Below are positions 15,029 through 26,485 of a stretch of DNA of 64,000 bases, piece after piece (the stretch's first letter is position 1; each line of letters begins with the position of its first letter). A model generated the notes under the pieces. It made no database searches and was not told the origin of the DNA. It saw nothing but the letters and a program-made list of their open reading frames with translations. The position numbers and the translations under genes were made by a program. Origin of the DNA: Mercurialis annua (Eukaryota > Streptophyta > Magnoliopsida > Malpighiales > Euphorbiaceae); NCBI RefSeq assembly GCF_937616625.2, contig NC_065571.1:11038501-11102500 (forward strand), given 5' to 3'.

Positions 15029-16589
15029 ATGGGTGATAATTATTTTAAAAATATTTCCAACCCTCCAAATTTAGAAAATTCTTCACCTCCTCAAAATTCA
15101 AATCAATTTAATTTTCAAAATTTATCTCATAATCCATTTCCTTTTCCTAATCCAAATATGTCAAATTTTGGATATCCACCATAAATGTCCAATTCTAATT
15201 CTCTACCAAATTTTCAAAATTCACAAAATGTTTCATACCCATTTTCAATATTTCCGAACTCAAATTATTTCAATCCGGCTATAGCAAATGAATATTATGA
15301 TCTGGGCATAAGAGTTGATATTTCAACACCACCGAGTGAGGAAATAAAAGATTTTGATGGCGCCTCCAGTACTAATTAAGAAACACCAAAAAATTCTTCT
15401 TCCGATTCACAATTTCCGCCATATTCTACTCAACAAGGGCTTGAAAATATTGATCTCACGAATGATCCGGTTCAACAAGAAAAGCGTGTTATTGGACATG
15501 ATTGACTCTTCAATGATTATTTTGCCGACAATCCAGTTTATCCGGCGAATATATTCCGTCGAAGATTTCAAATGCGAAAAGAGTTATTCCTTTGTATAGT
15601 TGAATCTCTTCAAAACCATTCAGAGTACTTCCAAATGAGGGTTGATGCAACTGGCAAAAGCGGACTTTCTCCGCTTCAAAAATACGCTGTTGCAAAAATA
15701 TCAATTAGCTTATGGCGCTCCAGCTGACAGTTATGATGAGTACATAAGGATTGTTGAAACCACTGCAGTCGAATGTTTATTCAAATTTTGTCGGTGCATG
15801 ATGGAGATTTTCTCATCCAATGAGAAAGCTCAATGCCGAGGATGTTGAACGCTTATTGCATTTACATTCGGAGCGCCACGACTTTCCTGGGATGCTTGGG
15901 AGTTTTGATTGTATGCACTGGAAATGGAAAAATTGTCTAGTTGCATGGAAAGGCCAAGTGATCAAGGATCTCCAACAATTATGCTGGAAGTATTTGCATC
16001 AGTAGATCTCTGGATATGGCATGCATTTTTTGGTGTTTCAGGATCTAATAATGTCATCAATGTGCTCAATCAATCTCCATTATTTAATGACGTTTTGAAA
16101 GGATACCCTCCAGAGGTTCAGTTCACCGTCAGTGGAACACAATATTCAAAGGCATATTATATGGCTGATGGAATCTATCCGAAATGGGCAACATTTGTTA
16201 AGAGTTTTGTATATCCGGAAGACTCATAAAGGATTAAATTCAAACAAATGCAAGAGTCTGCAAGAAAGTATGTCGAGAGAGCTTTTGGTGTACTCCAATC
16301 TCGATGGAAATAGTACGTGGTCCTGCCCGTTTTTTGCATAGAAAAAAGTTGAAAGATATAATGTATACATACATTATATTGCATAATATGATTTGTGGAG
16401 GATGAAGGAGATGCAATAAGAAATTGGAATGACGACGAAGTGGAACCGCCGATACCCGACATTATCTTCAGAGGGATGCGGAAGTACGAGATCGCGAAGT
16501 ACACCATCGTCCTCAATCAGACTTGGTCAAACATATTTGGGAATATTTCGGGGAAAACAAAAATTAGTAGTAATTTTATGTTAAGTTAG
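15029..16589 (+). pseudogene. PIF/Harbinger DDE transposase, multiply frameshifted
   Basis: The first frame starts at the ATG at 15029 with an Asn/Pro-rich N-terminus and hits a stop at 15182-15184. The protein then continues across several frames. Recognisable blocks in order: LGSFDCMHWKWKNC (about 15895-15935), DLWIWHAFFGVSGSNN (about 16000), YYMADGIYPKWATFVKS (about 16155) and ERAFGVLQSRW (about 16275), which are signature blocks of plant Harbinger (ALP1-like) nucleases. The presumed DDE triad is still visible at 15907-15909 (Asp), 16167-16169 (Asp) and 16275-16277 (Glu), but not in one frame. Normally the enzyme cuts TIRs for excision and integration; this copy cannot make a full product. 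Confidence 0.88.
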
Positions 16590-17020
16590 CGTTTTTTTTA
16601 TAATAAATTAATTTATGTAGTGGTTTTAAAAAAACAATTAATGATTTATGTATTTGTTTTTCTATTAATATGTTCTTTTATCATTAATTATCAATAAATT
16701 TATTTTTTATTATAATATATTATTATTTTTAAAAAAATATTATTTAATATTTTGGGTATATTATTTTTAATAATTTACAACGTATTTTAAAAAATAATTT
16801 AATTCATACTTAATTATTTGTATATAATTAAAAAATATAATTATGAGTAGAATATATTTTTAATAAAGAAAGTAGTATGTAAGTAGGGTGGGTCCCTTAT
16901 CAGTTTGCTTTTTAAAGTCTAAACATTGTGGAAGATTGTATAATATGATTGAGTTTATTGAAAAGCTGACGTGGCACCTCATTAGACACAAAAACAGTCT
17001 GACGACTGTGGATGCTCTTA

Positions 17021-17340
17021 GTTTGTTAGAGGAAACGGTTATTCTTTGCCTTGTATATATAGAGCTTAAGCTCTAGGTTTTTTTATAAGTTTTATAAATT
17101 CACAAACTCAATTAACAAAGGTTCTTTGTTTCAATTTTTGATATGTTATTAGAGCAGGTCCGAGCGCGGGATCAGGCGTTGTCGCTGGTGGTGCCGCCGT
17201 GTTTCGGTTTCTTCTGCGGTGTACCGATCTGGATGTCTAGTCCCAACGATTTAGTTCTATATCATTTTGTGAGTATCACTTTCGTTGACTCAATTTCAAA
17301 GTTCAGTTTCAGATTTCTCATTCATCTCCATCAGTGATTT
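17021..17340 (+). mobile_element. Remnant of a copia-type LTR and primer-binding site
   Basis: A TATATATAG box with following leader (17055-17130) precedes ATGTTATTAGAGCAGGTC (17141-17158). That resembles the TGGTATCAGAGCAGG initiator-Met primer-binding site of copia elements with a few changes. The Harbinger element seems to have inserted inside the LTR. No gag or pol was seen downstream, so only the 5' portion is supported. Confidence 0.45.
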
Positions 17341-17344
17341 TTTT

Positions 17345-18377
17345 GATTTCAAGTTTTGATCGTCACTATCAGTTTCATTTTCAATTTATGACAATTGATG
17401 TTAATTGTTTTATGGTGGAAGTTACAAATTTTTGAAGTCTTTGTTTGTTCATACAATCAATTTCTTTTTAGTTGAATCTCAAAATTGGCAATTGAAGAAG
17501 AAAAAGTTATTGCTTGAAGAGAGTTATTTTGGAGAATTTTTGGTCAAATATACCCGCAACTATGCCAAATGCATAAAAAGACCTTTACTCAGAGATTGAA
17601 ACACACTCTCTGATTTAGTACTTAATATTTTTTCTATTTTCTAGTTTAACGCTTCATGATTTTAAATTTAAATTTTTCCCCTTATATTTTTAAACTTCAA
17701 AAATCAATTTCTTTTTAAAATAAAAATTGAGGGACTTGTTTTTATCTTTTTTTTCTCTTCTTCTCTGGTAACCCATTACCCGTTGCTTGTTTAAAAGGAG
17801 GAGCTGCTACTCCTCGTTTTAGAGGAGCTAATATACTCCTCAGAAGCATATCTTCCGGTGGCAGTCGAGGCGGTGGAGGTGGGTGTCGGTTTTTGATTTT
17901 CGGATGGTAGGTGGAAAAAATGGTGGTGGGTGTCGGTTTTGTAAGATTTTAATTAGTGTTAATTAAGATTATTTTGAATTAATCAACATTAATATTTTTT
18001 AATTAGGTAATCCATTCTCTTTTGTTGTCTCAGTTTGTCAAGTTGAGAATTGAATTGATCCGATTTGCTAAGTTGTGGATTAATTTGATCCGAAATTCTC
18101 TAAAACATCTCATTTAATATCTCGTGCCAAGTTGAGGGGTGAATTGATCCTTTGTTCATAAATCTTCCGAGAAATTCATTATTCAGATTCCAGAACCCTA
18201 ATGACGTCATGAAAACATAACAATAATACTATAGTGACGTATTCTTGACAAAACATCAAAATATTGGGAAATGTTCTTCTAAATATTGTTTCATTTTTAT
18301 GATCAACCCATACGCAATCGATTTTAATATTTTACATTTGTTTCATGATGATCCATCCATATATCATATAATTAATT
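17345..18377. other. Intergenic, repeat debris
   Basis: No gene is recognised. A phrase around 18124-18165 ('gccaagttgagg...gaattgatc') recurs at about 63476-63516, so part of this is an old dispersed repeat. A G-rich patch lies at 17860-17935. Confidence 0.4.
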
Positions 18378-18385
18378 TAGGTAGA

Positions 18386-18679
18386 TCCAAGTGAGCAAAT
18401 AGTTGGTTTGGTTCTGTCAAAAATTGATTAATTTAATCAAAATTACAAAAAGCTAAATTATTTTATTTTTCTAATTGAACCAAATGCATTAACCGAAATT
18501 AAACTAACCATTAACTAAAGTTGTAAAACATAAAATCAAACCAATAGAAATAGTCGGTTAATTCAATTAGATCGATAAAAGTAATAATTATTAATAAAAA
18601 ATTATTCATTGAACAGAACCAAACAAACGATAACTAAAATAGATCGATTAATTTAGCTTAATCAAATATTTGCTCGTCC
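18386..18679. mobile_element. Possible hAT-like MITE
   Basis: Imperfect inverted ends (both containing GAGCAAATA) enclose a region rich in TTAATCAAAT and AACCGAA motifs. Flanking octamers TAGGTAGA (18378-18385) and TAGATAGA (18680-18687) match 7 of 8. Tentative. Confidence 0.45.
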
Positions 18680-19098
18680 TAGATAGATATCTCAATTTTT
18701 ATAAAAAAAAGTATTTATTAAATTTGAATGTTTCCAGTAAGGTAAATAAATTATATAATATTAAGCAGGTTGATTGAGATTTAAGTGGTGGGAGAAAAGT
18801 CGAAGTAGTCCCCACAAAATGGAAGACCAGTAGACCTACTAAAGTTTAATTTGGAGAATCGCAAATAATAAAATATTGGACCTCACATGGCATTTATAGT
18901 TTTTTTAAGGTGTTGTTGGTGATATTTTATAATATCAGTATCTAAATTCAACTGTATTTGATGTAGTTGTTATGAAACGTTTAAGCAAATATTTATAATT
19001 AATAAAATAATTTAATTCATAGTATATCCGTATCAGTTTTGATATTATTTGTACTGTATTGCTGTAATATTTTAAACCATTCATGTGAGTGCTAAATT

Positions 19099-19392
19099 AA
19101 TGCAGACCACCAATAATAATTCGGACAAACATTCAATTTGCTATAGAGAGTATAATTTTATTTTTAATTAAACTATAAATATAGAGTATATTATTTTTAA
19201 ACTGATCAGGAAGAATGATCAAGAAAAGTGAGTGATTTGACTTCGCATAATAAATTCTAAGACTGTATTAACCCTTTACTCATTAATTTGCATCAAAGTA
19301 AATACCGCACAAAATTTTAAGGGTAAAATAGAACTTTTATCAGTAATATTTTTGTTTTTGCCAAAATTATCAGTAATACTTTTTTAAAAAAA
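19099..19392 (+). repeat. ~293-bp direct repeat, left copy
   Basis: Nearly identical to 20645-20939, differing at only a handful of positions by eye. It starts AATGCAGACCACC and ends in an A/T run. It lacks LTR-type TG...CA ends, so I do not call it an LTR. Confidence 0.9.
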
Positions 19393-20644
19393 TTCGGCGG
19401 AACCAGAAATTGTTTCCAGCCCGGGCTAAAATACATGCAATTAATCAAATTCAATACGCCCTCTTTTTTTTTTTATCACAAACGTGTTTAAATTTATTTG
19501 GTGTTCTAATAATAAATTTAAACATAATCTAAATTGATTCATTTCAATTGTTTTTATCAAGTTAAATTTTTAAATATCACAAAAAATCCAATCAAAATTC
19601 ATCAATTATTAATAAAATAAAACTAATTTTCAATAAAATAAAATTAAATGATAATAGTTGAAAGATACTTATTATAGTTTAAATAGCATGAAAACGGAAA
19701 ACACAGCAGGGAACAAAATGATACAAAACAGATACGAAAAAACAACTTTTTTCCAAAATAAACAACATGAAATGTTAGAAAACGTGTAAATAATTAAAAT
19801 ATAATATTTCGTAAGAGTTTTTTGACAACTTTATAATTTTTAAGAACTATTTAATTCAAAATAGATAACACGAAATTTTTCGTATGAGTTTACGAGAGAT
19901 TTTGGTTTCCGAAATATTATCGAAACGGAAAACACGACTTTGTCGAAATTTCCGTACTTTGTAGACGGTAGTCTAATCAATTCTATAATTTCCCACGGAT
20001 AAATTAATTTAAATGACCTAAAATTATAATTTAATACAAGTTAATGTAGTTATTTCATAATATTATAAATAAATAAATTAAATTTATTTGTACAAGGCTT
20101 ACCTAAAATTGAGATTGTTTGATTTTGAAAGAGAACTTTTAATTAGAAAAATTAGGTTAGAGAAAATGAAAATTAGGTCATAGAAAATAATGGGAAAATA
20201 TAGGGAGTAGATAGATATTTTATGGTTTAATGAAATAAATGAAGGTTTTGTGAGGAAAAAAGTTAAATTTATTGGTGGTGTAATTCCTCAAAAAGCCAAA
20301 ATGAAGAACTGCTGAAACGGGACAAAGATTAATTTGTCCCGTTTCAGCTGCCAACCCCTTTAGTTTTAGGTTTATTAAAAGGCCAAAACGACATGTGTTT
20401 TGGCCTTTAAAAAATTAGAAAAAAGGGTCAAAACGACCGTTTTGCCCCTTTTAAAACCTAAAAAAAGAAGACGCTTACTGCGTCTTCTTCTTTCTCACAG
20501 CAGCCCTGCTGCCAGGTGAAGTCAGCCATGGCTGAATCTTCAAGCCCATCTCCGAGTTCGCTCAAATCTGGTCCCCAGTCCTTCCATTTTCCGACGGCAG
20601 CCCGGGCTTGAGCCTACCCGAGTCTAAGGGTAGTTCCACCCTTG
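19393..20644. other. 1.25-kb segment between the direct repeats
   Basis: It begins with a 'GGCGGAACCAGAAATTG' phrase and ends in a GC-richer part (20460-20640) with an AGAAGACGC...GCGTCTTCT hairpin (about 20467-20490) and CCCGGGCTTGAGCC. No open frame of note. It may be a non-autonomous element or a unit of a tandem duplication; undecided. Confidence 0.5.
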
Positions 20645-20939
20645 AATGCAGACCACCAATAATAATTCGGACAAACATTCAATTTGCTATAGAGAGTATA
20701 ATTTTATTTTTAATTAAACTATAAATATAGAGTATATTATTTTTAAATTGATCAGGAAGAATGATCAAGAAAAGTGAGTGATTTGACTTCACATAATAAA
20801 TTCTAAGACTGTATTAACCCTTTACTCATTAATTTGCATCAAAGTAAATACCGCACAAAATTTTAAGGGTGAAATAGAACTTTTATCAGTAATATTTTTG
20901 TTTTTGCCAAAATTATCAGTAATACTTTTTTTAAAAAAA
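20645..20939 (+). repeat. ~293-bp direct repeat, right copy
   Basis: Second copy of 19099-19392, offset by about 1546 bp. Confidence 0.9.
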
Positions 20940-23900
20940 TCAAATCAGTTTTACTTAAAACCGAAGTCTACGGAAATTATGCTTTCATTTGTTTCTGTCA
21001 ACAAAATATTTGGAAAATTTCTGGGTCTACATGGTGCTAGTCTGCTAGATAATCATTTTATGGTCCTAATTAGATCTTAATTCTCAAGTAAATGGTGTAA
21101 TTGACACTAAATTTAAATCGTGAGACCAGCATCACAATAAATCGTGATAATAACTCATTTTTCCTCGTAACATGCCAATTAAAATGTCTGTTATATTACC
21201 AAGTGTTAATATAATTTAAAAAATATACATGTATTATTTAAATTTAAAAGATTAATATAATTTTTCTTTATTTTATTAAAAAATCAAAAAATTATTTATC
21301 CATTTTAAAAGAATCAGAGTCATTAGTATTCTTAAATAATTTTACATTATTTTTTTCTATATTTTATTAACTCTTAATCACTAGTCTCCCCATTCCATAA
21401 AACAGATAAAATCTATTTTTTCACAAAGATTTAAAAGATATGTCAAATTTATTATATTTTTTTAACAATGACATTTTTTAAACACATTACTTAGTGGGAT
21501 CAAAAATAAATTATTATTAATTTAATGGATTAAGTGGCTATTAATATGATGATGAAAAATATTTAATAAAAATAGCTGAACTTAGTGAAGAACAAAAATA
21601 TATTTTAATTTAATAATTAAAATAATAAATTTATGTATATTTTGAAATGTGTAAACATGACAAGTTTTTTCATTTTTGTGGGACGAAGGTTAACTTGTCT
21701 ATTTTGTGGATAAAATGATGAAGGTAGTAATATTTGTTAATATGTAGAAAAGTAAAAACTATAATCAGAGGTATTATATTTTTAAAAATGATATGAAAAA
21801 TTAAACATGATGTTCATTTTTATATATTTTTTTTGTATACAAATAATTATTCATTTACATTTTAATGATAAATTTTAAGAAATTTTGTATTGTTGCGCTT
21901 TACTTTTATTATTGAAAATAAAGATAATATCAATTAATATATTAATCTATTTAAGATTTTTTTTATCATTTAATAATCTTTAATGTGTTTATTTTATCAA
22001 AAGTTTGACATTTTAAAAAGAAAAAAATGAAGTAACTTGTTTAAATGGGAGACAATAAGAGCCTTATGTTGTGTCTTGTCCAAATTGATGGGTTGATATC
22101 ATAATTTATAGCTGAAACAGTATGAATACTTCATTGAATCAACAATTTTTGTTTCGTAAATATATCGAAAACTTGACGTTTCGAACACAAAATTTTATTT
22201 TTAATATAAAAAAAAAATTCCGTTTTCCCCGTATTTGTACTCAAATATTCCATTTTCTGCTACCTTCGTACTACTAAATTTATGGCTTCATCCCTACGTA
22301 TTAAATTGATGATTTAAAGATGTAAAGGTGATGAAATAAATTCCACACAATGTAATGGAAATAGAATAGAAGATTCTAATATTTATATAGTCAAAAATTG
22401 CGTGCCACTAATTTCTTTCAAAGTCAATAGGGTGTGCCAAGATAGGCTTCATTTTGCTTTCTGTTTTCTTCATGAGGGCCAACGGCACCTTATATTAGTT
22501 CTAGGACTAAGAAGACTTGGACTTGTTGGGATTTGTTGCTTGGAGAAAACAAATATTCTCTACTTATTTTACATATTTTTTTACTCTTAGTATTTTAATA
22601 TTTCTTAAATTAATTAGTCTTTAAAAAATTAGTTTAGCTTTTAGTATCATTTTTTAATTCACATAAAGTTTCTTTTTCTATAAAATAAGAAGACAAACAA
22701 TGCATATTCATAGTTGTGATTATAGAGCGGAGTATTATCTATTTTTTAAAGATTAGGTGCACAAAACATTAGTTGTGGTCTTGGAAAAAACCTAAAAAGC
22801 ACGGCATAGATATCTTTTAGAATTCATTCAAAACTAATAAATATTATATAATTTTTATGTATTTGTATTTTCTCGAATTCATTTCAATTTGAGGAGTCAA
22901 GTTTAATGAATGCAATCACTCACTATAAAATGAATATCGTAGATCAAAAAGATAAAATTTTAAATAAATGAATTTAAACCGTTCATTTTATAACATATGG
23001 TGTAGATCATAAACTTAATCCCCTCAAATTAAAATGAATTAAAAATCCTAATTCAATTTGTATATAATTTATTACTAACTCTAAGATGTTTATAAAAGTA
23101 GTTTTTTTTACAAAAACTATAATCACTTTTTCTCATAGATATCTTTATATATAAATAAACTTAATCTATATAAATTTAATTTATATACACGTGTCTTACT
23201 TTAAAAAAATTGCCGTGGGGATGCTTTCATATAGTATTGTGTCTATATGACATGAGTATATTACGAGACAAATTTTTCTATTACAAAATACTATTTTTTT
23301 TATAATGTGTTATAATAATAAAATAGATAAATCTATTGGAACAAAAATGAGTATGAAGTATTAACAATATTTTTTTGTTTTATTACAATTGTCAACTTTT
23401 TTCTTATTTTATATACTTTTTCATTCTTAGTAAAATATAATTTTTAAAACTAGTAATAGTATTTTATATTGTTCTTATGTAAAATTAACTATTTTTTATC
23501 ATTGTTTAAAGAAAGTGAATTAGATATAAAAATATAATAGAAAAAGATAAGAATACATTTTTTAAAATGTTAATTATATTTTTTTAAATTATATAAAAAT
23601 AATAAAATGAGAAATCCAAACTCCGCAGCAGATCGAATTGCTGCTAATTTGTAAGTACATATATAAATGATCATGAAATCAAACATTTTTGCTAATTTCA
23701 TATTTTCGTCATCTCCCACTGTTATGTTAATAGTCAATGATTACGATTGACTATAACGATAGCACTACAAAATACAAATATGAAACATTAATTAGGCCCG
23801 CTAAGTAATTGATGGTCCCGTTTTTCTTACATTATATTGACTTTTCTAGAATTATTTGTTAATGACGACAAATTAACAGCATAAAATAAGGGATATTTGT

Positions 23901-24960
23901 TTTTTGTTTAACAAAAGTTAACTCATATTAAGATAAAATAGAAGCATACCCCCAATTAATTAAATATAACAAAAAAAATGCTAAATTAAATTTAAATAAA
24001 GAGCTTCCCCCCTCTTAAAATCTATCCGCAAAACATCTTAAGGGAGGTGATTATGATCATTTAATCATTTAATGGTCATAATCCCCTCCCTACCCTCTTA
24101 ATCCCTCCTAATCTATGATCATTTAACATCTCTCTGTAATTTTACTTTTTTTGCCTCTGTCGATATTTTGTCTGTGTTTTGAAATTTTAAATTTTACCTT
24201 TTATGAGATTTGTTATTTCTTTTATAAATATATTATTTAAGTGTAGGTCTGAAATATTATCAATAGAAATTTTAACTTTGATATTTTTTCATTTGAACTC
24301 ATCCAAAACCAAGCAGTTAAATTATAGTTAACATAGTCATTAATTGGAGCGGACGGATTACTGAGTTGTACATTCGAAAAGTTCCGTCAATGCGTTTAAA
24401 GAATTTATATACAAATTATAATTTTATCAATGTTCTCTCATTGTGCTTGTAGATTGTGTTAAAATTGTATTTTAATTCTCTATTAATGAAATGTATATTA
24501 TTATTAAAAACATATATATAAATAAAACAAAAAATTTAAACTTATAAAGAAATATTAGCGGTGTAAAATTAACATAAAAAATTCCGTTACACCTATGGAA
24601 AAATTCAAAATTTATTTTGTTTTGAAACATGTTCCAATAAAACTTTTAAAAGAACATATGTTGAAAAGTATCGAATAATTTAAAGACTTACACAAATAGA
24701 TTCAAAATAATTTCATAAACACATAAAAATTCTACATTATAGGATTAAAGTAATTCTACGAAAAAATATAAAAAAAAATAGACAATCATTTGAAAAAAAA
24801 TTGTGATTTCTTAAAATAAAAAATTATAGCTTTTTCAACAACAAAATAATTTGTTGATTTTTTTTTTCATCGGCACCTATTTTATGGAAACATAGAAACA
24901 ACCAAAACAATTTAAATTCTTTACATATTATTTTAAATTTTAACTTTTTTTATATTTAAC
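20940..24960. other. AT-rich intergenic, nothing recognised
   Basis: Four kilobases with only short, low-complexity open frames. No terminal repeats, RNA genes or protein similarity could be supported. Confidence 0.5.
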
Positions 24961-25315
24961 TAGTTAGATTGATTATGGATTATATTAAGTAATCATAGAC
25001 GTCTTGCGCTATGGCAAATTTTTGTCTTGTGCTGTTTCCAGCGACAAGTGGTCACTTTTATTGGTTTCTGGTCCTTTCACCGTCTGTTTAAGGGATTGTA
25101 ATCATTTGTTTGTGGATCCCAACGTTTTCTTTGTCTGCCATTTTCTCTTCTTTCTCCTTTAGTCAGATTTGCTCCCCACTGGGGCTCATTTTTATTGGCT
25201 ATTCTTATTACCCTATTACATTGCAGTATTCTCATACATATTACTCTCTAGTTTAAGTGAAGTTAGGGTTTGTTATTCTTTTTTTTTTCTGTTGTCTGTT
25301 TCAAGGAACTCTTCT

Positions 25316-26485
25316 ATGGCTGGAGAGGATGGAAATGTGAGTTTTGAATCTCGAGTGATTATTGAGGAGGAGGAGATTGGAGGGATGGATTATTCAGGGG
25401 TAGTAGCCAGTGATGATAGTGATGACTACACGTGGTGTGTCATAGGGAGGTTTTTGACGGATAAAGCGGTAAATTGCATCGCTTTGAAAAATGTCCTACC
25501 GCCTATATGGAAACCGGTGAGGGGTGTGTTTATCACTGAGACAGCTCCAAATCTCTTTCTATTTCAGTTTTGTCATGAAATGGATATGAGAAGGGTGTTA
25601 GATGATGACCCTTTGACTTTTGAGTACCATTTGCTTATTTGTAGACAGATGGTGGTGGGTGAAACTGTGGCGTAAATAGAACTCTGGAATGCGGTGCTAT
25701 GGGTGCACGTTTTGGACATTCCTTTAGGGTTGGTTTCATATAAAATTGGGGAAGATGTTGGTAATTTTCTGGGTAAGTTCGTATGCCATGATAACAGAGT
25801 TTCAAAGCCAGTTGGGGGAAGTTCAATTCGTATTAGAGCAAGTATTGATGTGTGAAAGCCATTACGGAGGAGGATGAAGATAAAGAGGAGTGTGAATGCC
25901 TGGAGATGGATTAACTTTCAATATGAAAGAATACCGATGTTTTGTTTCTACTATGGGATAATGGGACATTCAGAAAAGTTATGTTCGAAGTATTTTGATA
26001 ATCTTATACCAAAGGAGTTATTACCCTATGACTCGAGTCTGAGCTTCAATTAGAAGAAGCAGCCAGTTGTTAGTGAGGAGACGTGGCTGAGGTCGAAAAT
26101 GGTAGCTAGGGTTGAAGTTGGTGAGGGTGGTGATGAGGTGGAAAATTTGAATGAGCAGATGGCGCAAAATCTTTCTATTGTTAGGGTAAATCATGTGTTT
26201 GAATTTGAAGAAGGGAGGAGGAGTAATAAAGGGGTGGTGATTGGAGGAAAACTGGATTTGGGGGAGTTAGTTAAGGTAGTATCTTTTCAAGCTAATTCAA
26301 ATAAAGTAAATTCATCAGTTCAGTTAGCTTATGAGCTGGTTTTAGATCCTAAAAGGAAAAGACATAGTAGTGGGCTGATTGACTCTCAAAATAATAATGG
26401 GCCAACTTTTCATGTTTCTAACATGATTATTGATCCACAAAGTTACAGAGCGGCGGGCCTTGAACAGGTCAGCCCAAAGCAATGA
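25316..26485 (+). pseudogene. LINE ORF1 (DUF4283 RNA-binding protein) with three stops
   Basis: Start chosen at the ATG at 25316 (MAGEDGN), which begins the acidic N-terminus. The frame runs to the TGA at 26483-26485 but is broken by TAA 25673-25675, TGA 25853-25855 and TAG 26051-26053. The DUF4283 region covers about 25410-25860 (YTWCVIGRFLTDKAVN ... IELWNAVLWV). The CCHC knuckle near 25937 reads CFYYGIMGHSEKLC, its second cysteine replaced by tyrosine. In LINEs this protein binds element RNA. Confidence 0.88.

Larger units (their letters stand above)
14507..17017 (+). mobile_element. PIF/Harbinger transposon (degenerate)
   Basis: The left terminus is GAACATCCACAATGG (14507, repeated with changes at 14633). 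The right terminus, inverted, reads GAGCATCCACAGTCG and ends at 17017. Both are bordered by TTA (14504-14506 or 14630-14632, and 17018-17020), the three-base target duplication typical of this superfamily. The inside carries a ruined DDE transposase in the expected orientation. Length is about 2.4-2.5 kb depending on which left copy is original. I see only the transposase gene, not the Myb-like second gene of autonomous elements. Confidence 0.85.

Noticed and set aside
19099..20939. LTR retrotransposon bounded by the two 293-bp repeats
   Set aside because: No TG...CA ends, no primer-binding site or polypurine tract, and no gag/pol between them.
20940..24960. A hidden gene in the long AT-rich stretch
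   Set aside because: No open frame with balanced composition, no splice-consistent exon series and no recognisable motif could be found on either strand by eye.
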